Origin: Atherix ibis
Taxonomy: Eukaryota > Arthropoda > Insecta > Diptera > Athericidae
DNA: 64,000 nt
Assembly: GCA_958298945.1 (NCBI GenBank)
Contig: OY282605.1
Coordinates: forward strand, 118,912,267 to 118,976,266
Reading direction: 5' to 3'
Positions 46,911 through 58,861 of this stretch are shown in pieces. Position 1 is the first letter of the stretch, and every line of letters begins with the position of its first letter. Under the pieces are notes generated by a model. That model worked only from the letters and a program-made list of their open reading frames with translations. It was not told the origin of the DNA and did not search any database. Made by a program: the position numbers and the translations under genes.

Positions 46911-47921
46911 AGTCAATTATCTATTTTGCAATGCAATTTGCAATGCAATTTTAAAACAAGGAATACTCATTCCGTGAGCTAAGCCAATTTGGACTTACAT
47001 ATTTCTAAAAACCATTTTCTTTTCACCGTTACCACGATAAGTTCATTTGATTCAATATTTCCTTTTCTAAAATATTAACCACAATAGACCTTCCTATAAC
47101 CAGTTATAATACAATTTTTTAACTTTAAATTAATAATAAAATTTAATTTATAAAAAATAATTTCAATTTTAATTCAAATAACGCCATTTTTATATTTTTA
47201 AATATTTTTCATTCATCTCATTTTAGTTCTATAGTACTCGTAGTTTCGAATATAGATTTGGGTTCCGATTTTAATAATGTTTTGGGTTCCGATTTTAACA
47301 ATTAAGATCACACATTTCTGTCAAAAATAAAGGTATCATTTAATTTGAAATTTGCCGACTCTAACGCCATCTGGAAAAGGAAAATACAATAGGAAATTTT
47401 CTTTTCTTTTTTTAGCTCAAAAATCATTTCAATATTTAAATAAATGTTCAAGTTTCGGTTTAAATAAAAATTTTATGTATATAATATTTTCATAGAAATT
47501 TTTTAGGTTATGTATTTTTTAGTTCTAATTTAATGACTTCAGTGTGTATTTGTACTATTCTTACCGATCAATCAATTTACTCTTATTAATATAAGATAAA
47601 AATTTCCGTACTTTTTTTATTAATATTTTGTTGAAAGTGGCTTAAAAATATTTTGAATATAAAATTAATTCAATCTTTTTGACAATAAATATAAGTTCAG
47701 TTCAGCTAGTTTTGGCAGATGGCACAACAATCGCTTCAAATCAAAATGGTGGACATGGTGCAAAAAGGTGATGAAATTTTATTAAACTCCCCTGATTATT
47801 GTATATTTGTATAGACAAATGAGGTCTCTGAGACAGGTACCAAAGTAAATTTTATAGCGTCACAATAATGAGGCCATTTTGGCGTCTTTAAGTTTAATGT
47901 GAGTCAGAGGAGCAGACTTTT
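46911..47921. other. No gene seen
   Basis: AT-rich unique DNA with a short tandem duplication of TTTGGGTTCCGATTTTAA near 47260-47300. Confidence 0.45.
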
Positions 47922-48251
47922 TTAATTAAAAATTATTAAATATTGTAGCACGGATTTATTAATTTTAAAATTTTGAAAAGGGGGCACTGAATAATGGTGT
48001 TCCGTTGGTAAACCACGAATAGTCAATGCTTGGAGAGCGGTACGCCCAATTTTTATACTAAGTAGTTTCCGTGCCCAATAGTTAAGTTTGGTTGTTGAGT
48101 AGCGTTGGCTTACGAGTAGTTTACCAAAGCGTGGAAGAGAATCTTCTACTTTCGGTACAATATAGTCTATTTGGCTACGTCTGGCCAACATTTTTTTTTG
48201 GTAATCGATTGCCGTTGAGTACAGAACAATGCAGAATTTTTTTCTGCCCAT
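47922..48251 (-). other. Unidentified 109-codon open frame
   Basis: An open minus-strand frame ending next to the R-family element. The middle (LARRSQIDYIVPKVEDSLPR, then YWARKLLSIKIGRTALQALT) has balanced, protein-like composition, unusual for chance frames in this AT-rich DNA. I do not recognise a family. It could be a scrap of a host exon, a processed pseudogene or a decayed transposon. No splice sites or promoter were identified. Confidence 0.2.
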
Positions 48252-48256
48252 TTATA

Positions 48257-49468
48257 GGGTTTTCCAATAAGAGTGATATGATTTCTAAGTGACGTTTCGG
48301 CCATTTGTAATATGTCATGATCTGTCTTTTTTTTTCATTGTATTCAGTAATGTTTACAATTTCATTATAGAGAGATATATGCAAGAATAACATTTAAAAA
48401 TTATTCAATTTTATTATCAAAATAATCGTTCTCCAATTGCAACTTTTCGTGCGCTTTTACCATTTTATGGTCGTAATAATCGTCCAACTGTGCTCGCTAT
48501 TCATCGAATTGTTAAAAATTTCGAGCGTACATTTTCTTTACATAAAGAAAATATATGAAAATATTGCTGCCGTTAAGGCAAGTGTTGCTGAAGACCGCAA
48601 TTTGTCGATTCCAAGACGTTCTCAAGAATTGGGACTGTCTCAAACCACAACCTGGTGGATTTTGAGAATGGATTTGGGCTTGCATCCGTATAAAATTGTT
48701 ATCACTCAAGAACTGAAGCCATTTGACCACCGTAAACGTCGTGAATTTGCTGATTTTGTCTTGGAATAACTTGAAAACGATAACGATTTTTTTAAGAATA
48801 TCATCTTCTCCGATGAGGCTCACTTTCATCTGAGTGGTGCGGTAAATAAACAAAACTTTCGTTTGGGGTGGTTTTTGGTCTGGTGGAATCATCGGTCCGT
48901 ACTTCTTTCGAAATAAAGCTGGTAACACCGTTACTGTCAATGGAGAGCGATATAGATCGATGATAACCAATTTTTGTATGGCCGAAATTGGAAGAAGTTG
49001 ATCTTGACAACATCTGGTTCCAACAAGACGGGGCTATGTGCCACATAGCACGTGCCATAACCGAATTATTGCGAGAAAAGTTTGTAGATTCGATTATTTC
49101 AAGAAATTGTGACATTGAATGGCCTCCAAGAAGTTGTGATTTAACACCATTAGACTATTTCTTTTAGGGTTATTTGAAGTCATTGGTCTTTAGCAACAAA
49201 CCAAATTCTCCTCAAGATTTAGAAGTCAATATTGAACGTGCTATTCATGACATACGACTTGATTTAGTGGAAAAAGTGCTCGAAAATTGGGTTGATCGAA
49301 TTCGTTCCTGCAAAAGAAGTCGTGAATGCCATTTGAATGACGTTTTATTCAGAACTTAATTGTATCGATTGTACTTCACATTAAATAAAAAAACATTTGA
49401 ATTTACTTAACAATTAGTGCGTTTTTTCTGTTTTGAAAAGAAATCATATCACTCTTATTCGAAAACCC
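48257..49468 (+). mobile_element. Rosa-like DD41D element (family R, copy 2), both ends present
   Basis: About 1.21 kb with inverted terminal repeats of roughly 30 bp (GGGTTTTCCAATAAGAGTGA at the left; inverse with one mismatch in these 20 bases at the right). It is the reference copy for this family in the window. The target site is not a clean TA pair on inspection: the left flank reads TTTATA and the right TTTA. Confidence 0.88.
48379..49359 (+). pseudogene. DD41D transposase of family R, frameshifted but with all three Asp
   Basis: From about 48379 (with an early stop) the + strand shows IQFYYQNNRSPIATF, ENIAAVKASVAEDRNLSIPR, RSQELGLSQTTTWWILRMDL, IIFSDEAHFHLSGAVNKQN with the first Asp, LDNIWFQQDGAMCH with the second and CDLTPLDYF with the third, 41 residues apart, then LEVNIERAIHDIRLDLVEK to about 49359. 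Stops at 48767 and 49166 and frameshifts near 48560, 48860 and 48980 break it. The 41-residue spacing is that reported for the rosa element of Ceratitis rosa. Confidence 0.88.
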
Positions 49469-49479
49469 TTTAGTTGAAA

Positions 49480-49625
49480 TTACAATCTTTAAGTTTACGC
49501 CAAAAAACAGTTACTTATCAAACGACCATAACGATCAGAATTGACAGAAACAGTGTTTTCTTCTTCATTTTTAAAGAAATTCGAGCGAATGAAGCCTTTA
49601 AACTAAAATGGTCACTAGACTAGCA
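49480..49625 (-). pseudogene. Scrap of another DD41D transposase
   Basis: Minus-strand FFKNEEENTVSVNSDRYGRL matches FFRNEAGNTVTVNGERYRSM of family R copy 1 but is clearly diverged, so it is an older or different DD41D copy immediately beside copy 2. Confidence 0.55.
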
Positions 49626-50423
49626 CTTTTCTAGATATAATAGGTTTTTAACAGGTACTTATAGTATTTAAGGGATCTATAGATGAATTTTGGTTACTAA
49701 TGCTTTTAACGAGTGAGAAATGGTTCCAATTATTTAAGCGCAAAATGTAGCTACCACAAATCACCAACATTGTAAAGAGTGTTTAAGTTGTTCGGTAGAA
49801 AATAAAAACTTTAAAATAATACAAATTTTTATGTCAAATGATAAATAATTTTAAAAACAATCAGATTGGAGAGCTATGTTTTTCAAACTATAAAATGGAT
49901 AATTCGTTAAAATTATAGGAAAATATTTTTAAATAATTTTTTTAATTCTGATTTGCATTTTTCCAAATATATTATCGATAATGAAACCTTAAGAAAAACT
50001 GTCAGCTTCAATTTCTATCCATTTTTCTTTGAGAAATTTTCCAAATTTTCTCCTCAAAGACGTCAATATAATTTTAAATAATTGCGAAATAAATAATTCC
50101 CCAGTCTATTTACTCAATAGATGGTGTTATAAAAAGGCAGATGCAATTTTTTTTAGAGGACGGGACCAGTATAGCTGCTGGTGCATTTGTACTTCTGCTC
50201 AAAGTCAAATTCGTGATTCACCAAAATGATGGGAATCATTCAAAAAAATAAAACCTTTTCAAAAATTCAGTCTTACCATCTTCTTACTATATTTTGGAAA
50301 GAGCGCTTCTCTAGCCTAAAATCTATTTTTAGTGATAAACAAAATTACTCTCAATCATTTTAATTTTTCGTTCGTTGGCGATCTGGTGGTTGCCCACTTC
50401 TGGACTGCATCTCCAAAGGCTAT
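49626..50423. other. No gene seen
   Basis: AT-rich to about 50290, then more balanced. No supportable frame. Confidence 0.45.
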
Positions 50424-50651
50424 ATGAGCGTTTTCGGTGAATTCGTTTCGGTTATGACGACGGACGATGTCGATTTTGTTACCAGTGCGACTATCCTTTG
50501 TGAATACACTGTACCAGTGAATAATAAGGGGAAAGGCACCGATGAATCAGTTCATCGGATGAACAAAGACCATGTGCTTGTTGGTCTTTACATATTCTTC
50601 CCCTCTGGCAATGTTAACGTTTCGATGGGAATCATCAGTGTTTACCTGTAA
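50424..50651 (+). other. Unidentified 75-codon open frame
   Basis: MSVFGEFVSVMTTDDVDFVT and onward, ending before the promoter-like region. The composition is protein-like, but I recognise no family, domain, signal peptide or membrane segment, and no splice context supports it. Confidence 0.15.
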
Positions 50652-50699
50652 CGCTGTGTACCTGATTGCAAGTTGGCCAACTCTTGTCGGGCAGGCGCC

Positions 50700-51760
50700 T
50701 TCCATTCATGTTGACTGCGGAAACCGGTTTGTATAAAGACTTACCTTCGACGGCCTAACAACTATTCTGCCATTCTTCGTCATATCTGGTTGCCTTCCAA
50801 ATCTGGCTCCATTCTCAGTCATTCTGAATTGAAATTCATTCAAAATTTTTGGTCGTGCGATTCGTTCCACTTTATCTGAGAGCAAATATTCGGCTGTGCG
50901 CGCCCCTACTCTTGGCACACACCCCCACAATCTCTTTCAACAAATCTCATTCGAAACATGTTGTCGGCAATATTCCCTTTTCTCTCTCTCTCTCCAATTG
51001 CCGTCATATGCAAATGTTTCAGTGCACACTAACTCTCTTCGTCGTTGCTGTTACTTCAGGTCAGGCACGCCAACCTGCAGTCGCCTATGACGTAAGAAAC
51101 GTTTTGCTGGAAACAGGGTGGTAGCTAGTTGGTACGCAGCAGTCATGTGTGTCTCTCTGGTATGGCATTCGGAAATGTGTAATCGCATCGTCGCACACAC
51201 AATATCTGCAGTAAAGTCCAGTCGATTCCAGTTTACCAGCTAATGGCTAGTAGCACAGAATTCTCGAGTTTCTCTGTCAGTCGTCACGGGTTCTCTATCA
51301 AATAGGGTTGCCGTGTTGCCACAATTAAACGACGTGCATCGGGCATGCGGCTCGCTTCGACAAATCCAACAAAGTCAGTTAAAGTGACCAGTAGTCACAG
51401 TCAGTCAGTGGTGTGTGTACATTATTTTTATATAATTATCATCTAACCGATAAGCGATTTTTTTGTTTGTTGGACTATTCTTAAAATTTTTACATAACCA
51501 ACCAACTTAACAGTTATAATATAAATTGTGTGAGTTTTTTTGTTGTTTTGTAAATAAATTTCAATCGAGTGTGTGCACCAATTTGTCAACGAAAAAAATG
51601 AAAAAAATAATAATAACTGACCATCACATCATATCACATCGTATTCCGTTTACGATTAATTGCTTACTTATTCCGGCGGACTCTTTGTTATTTTTCTCTC
51701 ATAATTCCCGTCTAAGTAGTGTCCGCAAAAATGGTTCGTCTACCTGAGACTGTTTGTGCT
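50700..51760 (+). promoter_or_regulatory. Promoter and 5' exon-like region of an unidentified gene
   Basis: About 1 kb of markedly higher GC and no repeats, with CT-rich tracts (CTCTCTCTCTC near 50983), several CACACA/GTGTGTGT runs, and at about 51395-51410 GTCACAGTCAGTCAGTGG, which contains the arthropod initiator TCAGT three bases apart. Downstream sequence to 51760 lacks a long frame and could be a non-coding first exon leading to an intron. Strand is a guess from the initiator. No coding exon in the window can be tied to it. Confidence 0.25.
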
Positions 51761-52111
51761 ATTTAATTTATTCTCAATCATATTGAAAAGTTCTTCTTTT
51801 GAATATTAGTTAATTTCTGGGAAATTAGTCGTCATTTTGTCGGTAATTGATTGATCATCGATTATGTAAAGTTTTATGTCATATTTGGTATGCATACGTT
51901 AAGTTCGTGGTGGTTTTGTGTCTTAACACGGACTGACTTATTCCAGTGAGGAGTAAATATGCTACCACCTACCAGCCTACAATTCAAGTTTATGTCTACA
52001 AATAAAAAGAACTTCGATAAAAATTTTAATCTATAAATAATATGCAAAAATAATAATACTTAAAGTGACAATGAAAAAAAAAATGAAAGGTTCTCCTTCT
52101 GGTTAATAAAT

Positions 52112-52145
<34 letters not shown>

Positions 52146-53189
52146 TTAACCAAAAGTAATCTTACAATATAATAAAAATAAACAATTACCTGTGTGCGTG
52201 TGCCGTTTGTTTATAAATAAAAACCAAAAAGCTGCAAATTGTTGATTTTTGGCCGTTAGAGAACATTTTTTTTTTGGTTTTTTGTGCTAAAATGTACGCA
52301 GAATAACAGAAAAAGTTGCATGATTTTACGACCAAACTTTATACCATATTCTCTTGTCTATGATTCGACTATAATTTCTATTGTTCTCTTAATTCCTTTT
52401 TTTTTTTAAAAGTTGTTGCGTTTTTGCTTAAAAAAAAAATCCTATAAGTATTAAAAAAAAAAAAAATTTTATACGGTTTAGTTGTCATTTGAGTGATTAA
52501 TGTGATCATTAAAATGTAGTACATATAATTTTTTGGTATAAAAAAAAAATAAAAACTATTAAAAGTCCTTTTTTGTTGTTGGTTTAAATTAAAAACGATT
52601 TTCTCCACTGCAACATTGATTATGTTGCTAGCAACAATAATTAATAATGAATTTTGTTCGGAAACATTTACTGTGCTTTTGCTTTTGAGTTTTTAAGTGA
52701 AGAATATAAAAAAAAAATATTTTATTAATTATATGCATTCTTTTTATGTTAATATATTCTTTTTGATTGAAAATTCTTATTAAAATATATATGTGCCATT
52801 AGAAGTAATAATTTTCTTTTGAAAATATTACTTTTTTTTTGTTGCTGTTTTAAATTAAAGCTTACAAAAATTATTCCGAAATATTCCACACAAAAAAAAA
52901 GTCATTACATACAATCTATTATTTTTTTTTATATATATTATAGAACAAATTCTATATAATTTTTAAATAAAATATTTATAATTATTAAAAAAAAAATGTG
53001 TTTTTTGCTTGAAATTGTCAATAAAATTAACAATTTTTTAAAGGATAATTTTAAAAAAAATACCATTTTTTTTTTGGTTTGATATTTTTCCAAACAATTT
53101 CATTAATTGTAAAGAGAATTATTTTTTATAAGTCCTTTTTTTTAAACAAATTATTTTTAGTAATTCTTTTTATGCAAAAAAAACTTCAT
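51761..53189. other. No gene seen, AT-rich
   Basis: Long A and T runs. If the promoter-like region upstream is real, this could be the first intron of that gene. Confidence 0.4.
52113..52145. repeat. (AAT)n microsatellite
   Basis: About 11 perfect AAT repeats. Confidence 0.95.
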
Positions 53190-54055
53190 TAACTTTACGA
53201 GGAGTGGCAGAAAAGTATTAAGGGTGATTTTTTTATCAAAAATTTCATGGTTTTTTTTTATACCATTTATTCAGTTATAAAAGTTTTGAGTTGTGCCGGA
53301 GTTCCGGACTGGACCTCGTCCATTTTTGCAGAAATACACACTGTACTAAAAAATACAGACTGTATACCAATCCTGTAGAATATTAGCTCATCATTAGTGT
53401 ACATGCAAATCCTGTGGCACTCCGCCAGAAAAATAATAAGACTGATTTTTTGTTTGTTTTTGGCAACAATTTGGTTTTATTTTTATCTATCAATGTTATC
53501 CCCTTCAAAGCTGGACCCATTGGCAGTTATACGTTGGCGGAGGCGTTATTTCTGTACTGGAACGTTCCAACTGGAATTGCGTCCTTTGAACGTAATCGGC
53601 AATACCAAGATGACATCCTTTCAAATTTCTTTTTAATCTTGAGCAGTAAAAAAATGTCAAACGAACTTAGATTATGTAAAAAGAAGGCCTGAGAAACTAC
53701 AGGATTTTTTTTCCCGACAAAAATCGAAAACGAAAATAACCCTTTTTTCTGAGTTCTAACGCTAATAAGCCTTTTTCTGAGCCTTTTAATGACTTTTCAT
53801 CAGCTTCAATCCTAATCGGCACTGTAACCTCACAAGAGTCCTAACTCGTCCCATATTTTCATCAAGTTTCCATCTTAAGGGCCTCGGTGAGACTTTGTTC
53901 ATTTTTTACTTCTTCTTGGCCCCCCAAAAAATAACTTATACTACCGAAAATTTTATGCTCTTGATAAAGGGATTAACTATACTTAACAAAAAAAATTAGT
54001 TTTCAGTATAGTTTTCAGTGATGGCAGGTCAGTCTTATTACTTTTTTGCCACAAG
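53190..54055 (-). mobile_element. Very decayed mariner-like element
   Basis: A left end TGTGGCACTCCGCCAGAAAA followed by ATAATAAGACTGA (about 53414) and an inverted match at 54020-54055 (TCAGTCTTATTACTTTTTTG, then CCACAAG) look like terminal repeats of a 640 bp remnant. A further related end, GAGGAGTGGCAGAAAAGTAT, is at 53201. Inside, the minus strand gives VRTLVRLQCRLGLKLM, reminiscent of a mariner HTH. No catalytic motif survives. Family not assigned. Confidence 0.4.
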
Positions 54056-55545
54056 TCATATATTAAAAATTTTCTATAATTTACTATTAAAAATTTTCTA
54101 TTTTTTTTACATTCTAAATGATTTTTTTAAAAAGGTGTTTAATCCCTAGAAAGTTTTATTTAAATTCTTATGAAATTTAAAAAAATTCGGTGTATTTTTT
54201 TACTTAAAAAAAAAAACTGCTTGTAATTTTTACTAAAAACTACAAATTTTACTATAATAAAACTAATAAAAATCGATCAAATTAGTCCATTTTAATATTT
54301 TAAGGTTACGGAAAGTAAAGAGTTTTTTTTTCATATTTTATTTCATAAAGTTTTACGTAACACTTCAGTCGATTTTTATTACAATTTTTAATTTACTAAA
54401 AATAATTTGTAAATTTTTATAGTGTATTTAATTTTGTTTTTAATCGGAGAGGCGTTTTTTTTTTAAAAAAAAAGCTCACACAAATTTCAATAAAAAATTC
54501 CTCCGTTGACAATAAATATTATAATATTATTAAAAGTGTTTAAATAATATTTATAATTTATTTCATAAAACTCACTTAATAAAATTTATATAAAAAAAAA
54601 TTATATTTTGTGTTTGTATTTTTAATATTTTTGTGCGTTTTCTTTCTTTTTGTCTTTTATTAAATAGATTGAAAAATTTTCAAAGTGAATGAAATAAAAA
54701 AAAAAATACTTAAATAGTTAAAAAATAAAATTAAAAATAACGAAAAGCAAAAATACTCCTAGGGTAGATACTGTGTAAATTCACATTTTCTATGGTAAGT
54801 ATTTTATTTTAGTAAAATTATAATTTTTATCATTAGTGATTGTAATAAATTTTGATTTATATCAAAAGTTTTTATTTTGTTATCAACCATTTTTTCTAAG
54901 TAATAAAAAAATAAATGCTGTTTTGATAAAAGTATGAGATTTTCAGCTAAAATTAAAAAAATCAAAAAATTGACCTACAATTGACCCAGCCCTCTCCCCC
55001 CAATTAACTGGAACCATTTTTAGTCTTTGGTTGTTAAAACTAATTTAAAAAAAAATATTTTTACATTTTTTTGGTATATTTTTAATTAATTTTTCTTCCG
55101 ATTGTATTTTTTTTTTAATTTTCTATAAATTTTAAAAACTATTATTTTTGTTAAAAATGCAAAGACTCATAATTTTTAAATTTGAAAATCATAAAAATTA
55201 AATGGACTCAAAAACGCTTTGAAAATCAAATTTATTTAGGGATATTGTTGGGTTCTCTTTACATGTTATATTTGGCGATCTCTCGTTCCATGTGGTGAAG
55301 CACTTCAAAATATTTTCAAATGCCTGCTACGAGACATATTGTAGGACTCGATCCTTTTTAGGTAATTTTTTTATGACATTTTTGTACATTTCGAGCTATA
55401 ATTCGGCCAAGATTATCTGCGTAAACAAGCAGTTTTCGTAGTCAAAAAAATTCAATGGTGTCAAATTGTACGATATTTGAGGGCAAATTTCAAAAATCAT
55501 GGAAACATTTTCGGTAATAAATCTCTACGTGTAACCTGCGGCATT
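54056..55545. other. No gene seen, AT-rich
   Basis: No supportable frame; long homopolymer runs to about 55200, then about 300 bp of more mixed sequence that may be the decayed leader of the mariner downstream. Confidence 0.45.
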
Positions 55546-56330
55546 ATGATTCAAAGTAACATGTGCGCTTAGTTTGAAAAAGGCGATAACATATCGCAGG
55601 CTTGTTAATAAATTTGTGGTGTTTATAGTGAAAAAAGCCATATTCTGGTCAGTAAATTATCGAAAAATGGGATGAAATTCTCAAAAAAATTTTGCAAGGC
55701 TGGCATAGTAATAAAAACATTTATCATCAAAGCGTTTTAAACCATTTAGCAAAAGGCTGGGCTTAAAATGAAACTCTTGAATTTAGTGTAAAAAAAAGAC
55801 ATGATACGCTGCTGAAGCGTAATGAAATCGAGCTATTTCTGCAGCGAATCATAACTGGAAATGGCAAATGGATAAAATACGAGAATATCTTTTGAAAGAA
55901 ATCATGGATATAGAAAGATAAACGATCACAAATAATTTCAAAGCCAGGATTGACGGCCATTAAGGTTATGGTGTCTTTAAGGTTATAAACTGCTACCGTT
56001 CGGTCAAACTATTAACTCAGTGCTATACTGTGAGCAACTTGCGAGATTAAGCCAAGCGATTGTAATAAAACAGCAAGACTGTCGTCTTCTACCACCGTAA
56101 CGCTCGACTGCACAGTACTTTTGGCGCATACACCGAATAGATTACGGACATATCACCCTCAGGCTACCACTTGTTTCGATCTCTGCAGAACTCTCTTAAT
56201 GGAACCAATTTGAAGAGAGAGGCCTGTAAAAACCAATGGACTCAGTTTTTTTTAAACCGGAAACCATGTTTACGCATCACACAAATAGTTTGCTCGGTTT
56301 CGTTTTGGAAATTTTAATGTTAAATTTTTT
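55546..56330 (+). pseudogene. Decayed mellifera-type mariner transposase, copy 1
   Basis: From an ATG at 55546 the + strand shows, in broken frames, FEKGDNISQAC, TLLKRNEIELFLQRIITGNG followed by KWIKYEN (the first Asp of TGDEKW is Asn), VVFYHRNARLHS (HDNARPH with the Asp lost), SGYHLFRSLQNSLNGTNL, and a C-terminal part to about 56330. The wording is that of mellifera-subfamily mariners. Two catalytic Asp are lost and stops are frequent. Confidence 0.7.
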
Positions 56331-56334
56331 TTTT

Positions 56335-56660
56335 TGAAATTTAGACGTTTCGATTTCAGAGCAGTGCCTATCTTTACCATTCGAAAAAATGCTCGAAAAA
56401 ATTGAGCATACCCGACATATTAACTGTCTCGACACAGCTTATGAATTGCGAGTGAAAAACAAGATTTATTATAATATCTACGATCCGCTGCTTAAGCGCA
56501 ATAAAATCGAGTCATATCCAGCGAATCAAAATTGGAGATGAAAAATTGGTAAAATATGAGAATAGCGTTTGAAAGAAATCATGGAAAAGGGGAGTTGAAC
56601 AATCATAAATAATATTAAAACCAGGATTGACGACCAAGAATCCTTTACTGTGTGTGTGTG
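56335..56660 (+). pseudogene. Decayed mellifera-type mariner, copy 2 fragment
   Basis: Directly after copy 1 a second fragment of the same family repeats the middle section: LLKRNKIES, then KKSWKRGVEQS, then LKPGLTTK. Parts are nearly the same as 55800-55960, so this is a partial tandem duplication or a second insertion. Confidence 0.6.
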
Positions 56661-57139
56661 TTAGGACTAGCATCTTCACTTAGGCGGCATTTGGGCATTT
56701 GAAAATCCACAAACAACAATTTTATTCATCACGTATCGATTTACTCCATCCACTTTGTCTTTACGTAAACTGATCGGTATTTACCACCTTAAATCTATCG
56801 AGACACATATACTCTATTCCCCCACCACATTTATTATAATTTTTTTTAAAAATATTTGATAATTTTCTTCTCCAATCTTATATTTTTTATTTTGTTTATC
56901 TACAACTTCAATTGAATTGTAATAAGCAGATCTACATAACATTTTAATTTACAATCTTATGCATCATGAAGTGGGAGTAAACACCCGTCGGCGTTAGATT
57001 CCTAACTAACGAAAGTTAGATTCCTATAGAAAATCTTTAGGCCATTGTCTCTTAAGTCTCCGATGAGTGTTTCTGGAAAGAGCAGTATAGAACGGCAGTG
57101 AAACTTTTCAAGTCCTGAATAAAGGGAATGTTTACCCTT
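56661..57139. other. No gene seen
   Basis: AT-rich spacer with a short duplication of GTTAGATTCCTA near 56993-57027. No supportable frame. Confidence 0.45.
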
Positions 57140-58858
57140 AGGGGTATAAGCTTAAATCCGCTGTTGGGTTATATATGGCGTGAGTGATCGTATTAAGCGA
57201 TCATAGGTACGCCATACTTTTTCTATGAGTTTGACATCTGTTAACATTAATCAGTGCACATCGTCAGCAATTTCGTACAACAATATACATTTTTCCTTTG
57301 GTAATCATGTCTAGTTATGTGCCAGAAAAAGAGCATATACAGGAAGCTCTGCTTTTCTGCTTCAATTTGAAGAAATCGGCTGCCGAATCGCATCGAATGC
57401 TTATGGAGGCTTATGGTGACAGCGCTTTATCGGAAACAACGTGCCGAGATTGGTTTCGTCGGTTCAAAGTTGGAAATTTGGACTTGTGGGACAAGAAGCG
57501 TGAAAATCGGCCTAGGAAGGTTGAGAACCATAAATTGCAGCATCTTTTGGACGAAGACGATATCCAATCGCTGGGTGTTACTCAACCAGCCATTTCCATG
57601 TGTCTGCGTGCCATAGGGAAGATTGAAAAGATCGGAAAATGGGTGCCGTATGAATTGGACGATAGGCAGATGAAGCGACGCCAAAACACATGCGAAATCT
57701 TGCTCGCCAGACAAAAAAGAAAGTCGTTCCTGCATCGGATTATGACAGGCGATGAAGAGTGGATATATTTCGAGAATCCTAAACTCAAGAAATCGTGGGT
57801 TGATCCCGGCCAACTATCAACATCTTCCCCAAGACCAAATCGCTTTGGACGGAAGACGATGCTGTGCGTTTGGAGGGATCAGCAAGGTATCGTCTACTAT
57901 GAGATGTTGAAAGCTGGTGAAACTATCAATGCTCACCAGCTTTTTTTTGACTTGTGGGACAAGAAGCGTGAAAATTGGCCTAGGAAGATCGAGGACCATG
58001 AATTGCAGGCTCTTTTGGACGAAGACGATACCCAATCGCACGCAAAAAATGCTCGCGGAGCAATTGGGTGTTACTCAACCAGCCATTTGTGTCTGCGTGC
58101 CATGGGAAAGATTGAAAAGATCGGAAAATAAGTGCCGCATGAATTAAACGATATGCCTTATATATATGGACCGACGCCAAAACACATGCGGAATCGGATT
58201 GTGACAGGCGATGAAAAGTGGATATATTTCAAGAAATCCTAAACGCAAGAAATAGTGGGTTGATCCTGGCCAACTATCAACATCTTCCCCAAGACCAAAT
58301 CGCTTCGGACGGAAGACGATGCTTTGCGTTTGGTGGGATCAGCAGGGTAACGTCTACTATGAGATGTGGAAACCTGGTGAAACTGTTAATGCCCACCGCT
58401 ACCATCAACAACTGAACAAATTGCACCGTCCTCTGCGTGAAAAAAGTACGGATTATCAAGAAAGACATGACAACCTGATTTTGCTCCACGACAACGCACC
58501 ATCGCACACGTCAAAAATGGTACGAAACTACTTGGAGACACTCAACTGGGTGGTGCTACCTCACCCCGCTTATTTACCACACCTGGCTCCTTTCGACTAC
58601 CACCTGTTTTCGTCGATGGGCCATGCGCTCGCTGAGCAGCACTGAGCATCGATTCTTACGAAGACGTCCGAAAATGGTTTGATGAATGGTTTGACTCGAA
58701 AGAGAAGGAATTTTTTTGGCGTGGTATCCACAAATTGCCCGAGATATGGGAAAAATGTGTAGCTAGCGAGGGAAAGTACTTTAAATAAATTTGTGTTTGC
58801 TTTCCATGAAAAAAAATTTGTTTTTTTTGATTAAAAAACAGCGGATTTAAGCTTATAT
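57140..58858 (+). mobile_element. Mauritiana-type mariner (family A, copy 4), recombinant and over-long
   Basis: At about 1.72 kb it exceeds the 1.23 kb norm of the family. The left part (57140-57940) has a terminal repeat with a changed tip (AGGGGTATAAGCTTAAATCC). At about 57943, within ETINAHQ, the sequence jumps back about 470 bp to TTTTTTGACTTGTGGGACAA and reads the family a second time through to the 3' repeat (GCGGATTTAAGCTTATA), whose outer bases are lost. The second pass carries the lesions of copy 2. Confidence 0.9.
57307..58788 (+). pseudogene. Chimeric Mos1-like transposase
   Basis: Real start at 57307 (MSSYVPEKEHIQEALLFC), the best-preserved N-terminus of the family here. The first frame stays open to 58131: HTH region, a short deletion after DDIQS, WVPYELDDRQM, TGDEEWIYF with the first Asp, KTMLCVWRDQQGIVYYEMLK, then the jump into a second FDLWDKKRENWPRK. 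The second pass is frameshifted and has the ATGCCTTATATATATGGACC lesion, but later gives LLHDNAPSHTS with the second Asp, LAPFDYHLF with the third, RGIHKLPEIWEKCVASEGKY and TAA at 58786-58788. Confidence 0.88.
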
Positions 58859-58861
58859 TAC

